A DNA stretch of 64,000 nt. It comes from JAJDAT01 sp964570665. Its GTDB lineage: Bacteria > Nitrospinota > Nitrospinia > Nitrospinales > JAJDAT01. The DNA is taken from contig CAZMZH010000002.1 in the NCBI GenBank assembly GCA_964570665.1, positions 372,001 through 436,000 on the forward strand, in the 5' to 3' direction. A program made the translations under genes and the position numbers. Below are positions 60,914 to 64,000 of the stretch, one piece after another; the first letter of the stretch is position 1, and every line of letters begins with the position of its first letter. Below the pieces are notes generated by a model. That model saw nothing but the letters and a program-made list of their open reading frames with translations, was not told where the DNA came from and did not search any database.

Positions 60914-62164
60914 ATGTCGTTTTCAATCTTTACAAGTCGGAATAAAGACTTAGATAATGGCGCTAAGAGCGGACAAAATGGGAATGGGAACGGAAATGGA
61001 CATAATAATGGCCATTCTGAGGATCTTATTATAGACTCCCAAGTCGTCGCTAAGCCCAAAACTAAGGTTAAATATTTAACAAAAATAGAACAAGTTTCTG
61101 AAATCCATAGCGAAGATATTGACGATCTTAAGAAAGTTACGGATAAGTTTATATTTCGGTCTAATGATTATTACCAGTCCTTAATAAACTGGGATGATCC
61201 AGACGATCCTATTCGTCGATTAATTGTTCCTGATATCCAGGAAATGGAAGAATTTGGGCAACTTGACGCTTCTGGCGAAGAAACTTACACCAAAGTTAAG
61301 GGGTTAGAGCATAAATACGATTCAACAGCGCTTCTATTGGTTAATGAAGTTTGTGCCGCTTATTGTCGGTTTTGTTTTAGAAAACGACTTTTCATGGATG
61401 ATAATGAAGAGGTAACTAAGGATATCTCTCAAGGCCTTGAGTACATTCGTAATCATAAAGAAATTACGAATGTTTTGTTGACGGGTGGAGATCCTTTGAT
61501 TATGTCTACAGGTAAGTTAGAACCTATCATTAGGCAAATTCGTGAAGTAGATCATGTCAAAATAATTCGAATTGGAACGAAGATTCCCGCATTTAATCCT
61601 TTCAGGATTTATGAAGATGAGTCGCTATTCAAAATGATTCAAAAATATAGCCTTCCAGAAAAAAGGATATATATTATGGCTCACTTTAATCACCCAGTTG
61701 AATTGACAAAAGAAGCTATAAAAGGCATTGATTTCTTATTAAAGGCAGGAGCTATAGTTGTTAACCAAACCCCAATGATTAAAGGGGTTAACGATGATTC
61801 GGAAGTGTTAACAGAATTATTCAAAAAGCTATCCTTCATGGGAGTTCCCCCATATTATGTGTTTCAATGTAGACCTACATTGGGAAATAAGTCTTATGTT
61901 ACTTCAATAGAAGAAAGTTATAAGATTTTTGAAAAAGCGAGGATGCAATGCTCCGGTTTGGCAAAACGAGCTCGATTGGTTATGTCACATTCTACAGGGA
62001 AAATTGAAATATTAGGATTAACTGAAGACCAAATCTTTTTTAAGTATCACAGAGCCTCTGAAAATGAAAACAACGCTAAGTTGATTGCTTATAAAAGAAA
62101 CCCGGAAGCCTATTGGTTTGACGATTACGAAGAAGCTGTTTCAGAGTTTTCAGTATTAAATTAA
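60914..62164 (+). CDS. KamA-family radical SAM protein (lysine 2,3-aminomutase-like)
   Basis: 416 residues from ATG 60914, seven bases after AAGGAG. A 35-residue Asn/Gly/His-rich low-complexity N-terminus precedes the family body. The radical SAM cluster motif is CAAYCRFC (C147, C151, C154), followed by LLTGGDPLIMS. KIIRIGTKIPAFNPFRI replaces the usual RIGTRxPVVxPxRI of lysine aminomutases, and a possible PLP Lys sits in PTLGNKSYV. Substrate may thus differ from lysine. No beta-lysine acetyltransferase gene is adjacent. Confidence 0.85.
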   Translation: MSFSIFTSRNKDLDNGAKSGQNGNGNGNGHNNGHSEDLIIDSQVVAKPKTKVKYLTKIEQVSEIHSEDIDDLKKVTDKFIFRSNDYYQSLINWDDPDDPIRRLIVPDIQEMEEFGQLDASGEETYTKVKGLEHKYDSTALLLVNEVCAAYCRFCFRKRLFMDDNEEVTKDISQGLEYIRNHKEITNVLLTGGDPLIMSTGKLEPIIRQIREVDHVKIIRIGTKIPAFNPFRIYEDESLFKMIQKYSLPEKRIYIMAHFNHPVELTKEAIKGIDFLLKAGAIVVNQTPMIKGVNDDSEVLTELFKKLSFMGVPPYYVFQCRPTLGNKSYVTSIEESYKIFEKARMQCSGLAKRARLVMSHSTGKIEILGLTEDQIFFKYHRASENENNAKLIAYKRNPEAYWFDDYEEAVSEFSVLN

Positions 62165-62187
62165 ATTTATTGACAGGATTTGCTATT

Positions 62188-62206
62188 TCTCTAAACTTTT
62201 TAGAGA
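62188..62206. terminator. Hairpin after the KamA-family gene, possible terminator
   Basis: TCTCTAAA and TTTAGAGA form an 8-bp stem with a three-base loop, 24 bases after the stop. There is no continuous U-tract afterwards, so it may instead stabilise the mRNA 3' end. Confidence 0.4.
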
Positions 62207-62316
62207 TAGGTTAATAAAATTCCCTTTGCATAGTGATTTTTTGAATTGGTTATATTATTTTAATTAATATAAGAATATTATTCTGATTCTGAAAATACTT
62301 TTCCCCTCCTGCCTGA

Positions 62317-64000
62317 ATGGTAATTATTTTCTTTTTAGGCTTATTTCTTTCTTTTTTTCTTGCTGGACATTGGATATTAGTTCGCTTGGATCTAGGTCGA
62401 TTAGATTCATCGGAAGAATGGTTTTTGGGTATTGGGTTTGGAGTTTGCATTTTTTCAATAGGTATTTTGATTTTAGCAAGTTTCCAATTAATCAATCCCT
62501 ATTCGGGGTGGGTTTGTGTATCTATCCCGTTTTTTCTCAATAGGTATAAACTTTTCAAGTGTTTATCGGCATTATGGCCTCCGCGACAATTACAAAAAAT
62601 TGAAAGTGAGGTAGTAAGAAATGCCTCGAATTTATTTTGTTGGTTTATTTTTTCGGTACTTCTCCTCTGCTCTTTCACTTTGGCATTATCCCCACCCACA
62701 GGTGTTGATGCTTTAGTTTACCATCTAGCTATTCCCAAAGCTTATCTCCAGGCTGGTGGAATGATCTCCCTCCCTAATAATATTTATTCTTTTTTCCCCT
62801 TACAATTTGAAATGCTTTATTTGCTAGGGTTAGCTCTTGAGGGTGAATCTTTGGCGCAATTAATTGGATTTGGAATGTCGATTACTGTTATTGGAGGAGT
62901 GGCGCTATTTTATAAACGTTATTTTTCAAGTACTTTGCTTTGGCTTCCTTGTCTGATTTTTTTTTCAACGCCAACTTTTTGGGAAATTTCCTTTTTAGCG
63001 TATGTGGATTTGCAAGTGGCAGGATTTATTTTAATGGCGGTTTATGCCTGGACAAGATGGCGTGAAGAAGAAAAAAATGGGTGGTTTATTTTGATGAGCT
63101 TCTTTTCGGGAATGGCGATAGCTACCAAATTAACTTCTTTAGCTATCATTTCGGTGGCAATTCTTGGGATTGTTTTATTAAAAGGAAATTCTTTAAAAAA
63201 AACATTCGCTTTCTCTTCATTGTTTCTCCTAATAGTCTTTTTTATGTTGGCTCCTTGGTGGGGGCGTAACTATATATTTACGGGAGGTAATCCCTTTGCC
63301 CCTTATCTAATACAGTTTTTTGGAGGAGATGGTATCAACTGGGATAATTTACGATCTTCAATGCAATTTGAATATTATCAGTCATTCGGTATGGGTAGGG
63401 GGTTGAAAGATTTTTTTCTTTTACCTTGGAATCTAACATTTTTTAGCGAAAAAAATAGCCTTCGGTTCGATGGACAAATAGGATTACTCTATTTTGTATC
63501 GCTACCTTTTTTGGGAATTCAGCTTTTTAGAAACAAGAAATCGATTCCCATTGGTTTTTTCATCAGCTTGTTAATGTTTTGCGTTTTTTTTGTTTCGTGG
63601 TTTTACATGTCGCAATACATTAGAATTCTAACAATTTCTTTTATTTTTTTAAGTATGTTGTTGGCTTTTAGTCTAGAAATGGCTTATTTAAACGCCTCTA
63701 GGCCACTTCGCATTTTAGCGGCAGCCGTATTTGTTTTGGGATTGTTTTTCAACGGTTCAATTATTCTAAAAGAATGGTTTAGTCGTAATCCAATCCCTTT
63801 TTTAATTGGGAATCAGTCGAGAAGCGATTATTTAGAATCAAATGTTTCCGTTTACCCTATTTACAAGGCTATCAATAATCGCTTGACAACAAACGATCAA
63901 GTATTATTAGTTTATTTAAGAAATTATGGATTTTTTTGCGATAAAAAGTTTTATAGCGATACTTTTTTCGAAGGTTTTACGTTAAAAAAAATTCTTCAGG
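62317..64000 (+). CDS. Polytopic membrane glycosyltransferase-like protein, truncated by window end
   Basis: An open frame starts at ATG 62317, immediately after an in-frame TGA, and runs 561 codons to the window edge without a stop. The product starts MVIIFFLGLFLSFFLAGHW and has more than ten hydrophobic segments. The segment VDALVYHLAIPKAYLQAGG, then a run with IYSFFPLQFEMLYLLG, is characteristic of GT39-like (ArnT/RgtA-type) membrane glycosyltransferases, with Asp-x-x-x-x-His in the first loop. Another frame inside it on the opposite strand (62250-62495) is a shadow. Likely sugar transfer at the outer membrane-facing side. Confidence 0.85.
   Translation, partial: MVIIFFLGLFLSFFLAGHWILVRLDLGRLDSSEEWFLGIGFGVCIFSIGILILASFQLINPYSGWVCVSIPFFLNRYKLFKCLSALWPPRQLQKIESEVVRNASNLFCWFIFSVLLLCSFTLALSPPTGVDALVYHLAIPKAYLQAGGMISLPNNIYSFFPLQFEMLYLLGLALEGESLAQLIGFGMSITVIGGVALFYKRYFSSTLLWLPCLIFFSTPTFWEISFLAYVDLQVAGFILMAVYAWTRWREEEKNGWFILMSFFSGMAIATKLTSLAIISVAILGIVLLKGNSLKKTFAFSSLFLLIVFFMLAPWWGRNYIFTGGNPFAPYLIQFFGGDGINWDNLRSSMQFEYYQSFGMGRGLKDFFLLPWNLTFFSEKNSLRFDGQIGLLYFVSLPFLGIQLFRNKKSIPIGFFISLLMFCVFFVSWFYMSQYIRILTISFIFLSMLLAFSLEMAYLNASRPLRILAAAVFVLGLFFNGSIILKEWFSRNPIPFLIGNQSRSDYLESNVSVYPIYKAINNRLTTNDQVLLVYLRNYGFFCDKKFYSDTFFEGFTLKKILQ

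Noticed and set aside
1..64000. Search for CRISPR arrays, insertion sequences, phage genes and restriction systems
   Set aside because: No regularly spaced direct repeats, transposase motifs or methylase motifs were seen. The only nuclease-like domain is the DUF559 fusion.

Overview
AT-rich, gene-dense bacterial chromosome. Lipoproteins, Sec signal peptides, periplasmic c-type cytochromes and a large glycan/glycosyltransferase locus point to a Gram-negative cell. The pairing of a diheme c-type protein carrying an ethylbenzene-dehydrogenase-like heme domain with other c-type heme proteins resembles the electron-transfer subunits of nitrite oxidoreductase/DMSO-reductase-type systems. Nitrospinota is therefore a reasonable but unproven guess at lineage. 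No transposase, phage gene, CRISPR array or rRNA was seen.

Layout. 1-4209: a partial unknown gene, a secreted protein made of 11-residue repeats, a coiled-coil membrane protein, a prepilin peptidase, recX and recA. 4913-15845: a chemotaxis operon (cheB, cheR-TPR, cheA-REC, a REC-GAF-PAS class III nucleotide cyclase, cheW, a second CheW-like gene, and a chemoreceptor whose sensor domain carries a c-type heme motif). There are no flagellar genes. 15837-21564: small unknown genes, a cytochrome-c/formylglycine-enzyme-like fusion, a LipM-type ligase, a metallo-beta-lactamase-fold hydrolase and an FG-GAP lipoprotein. 21593-27949: a tightly packed minus-strand operon of a secreted NHL propeller, two secreted leucine-rich-repeat proteins, a caspase-like lipoprotein with an EF-hand, and a CheW. 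28096-39252: polysaccharide/glycan assembly genes (glycosyltransferases, two GT39-like membrane enzymes, SGNH acyltransferase/esterase, two epimerases, a nucleotidyltransferase). 39309-41466: a DUF4911 protein and mnmG. 41748-43325: a DUF559-pentapeptide fusion. 43732-49611: tRNA-Leu(UAG), tig, clpP, clpX, lon (proteostasis block). 49643-52176: MEMO1-like protein, a 51-residue membrane protein missed by length filters, and an NHLRC2-like thioredoxin/NHL protein. 52539-56148: a DUF1566 protein, the diheme/EB_dh cytochrome and a heme-c/HExxH protein whose 5' end is overlaid by a 45-nt perfect palindrome with a U tract. 56178-60409: lone nuoB, LRR protein, unknown coiled coil, tRNA-Leu(UAA), a receiver protein with a cyclic-nucleotide-binding partner, and a cytochrome c with a consensus promoter. 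60914-64000: a KamA-family radical SAM enzyme, then a large membrane glycosyltransferase-like gene running off the end.

Themes. Signalling, redox and proteolysis are interleaved. A c-heme chemoreceptor sits in an operon with a cyclase, while a stand-alone cyclic-nucleotide-binding domain is encoded elsewhere, suggesting a chemosensory pathway that outputs a cyclic nucleotide. The NHL/LRR/caspase operon is the strongest candidate for an undescribed cell-envelope system; its function is unknown.
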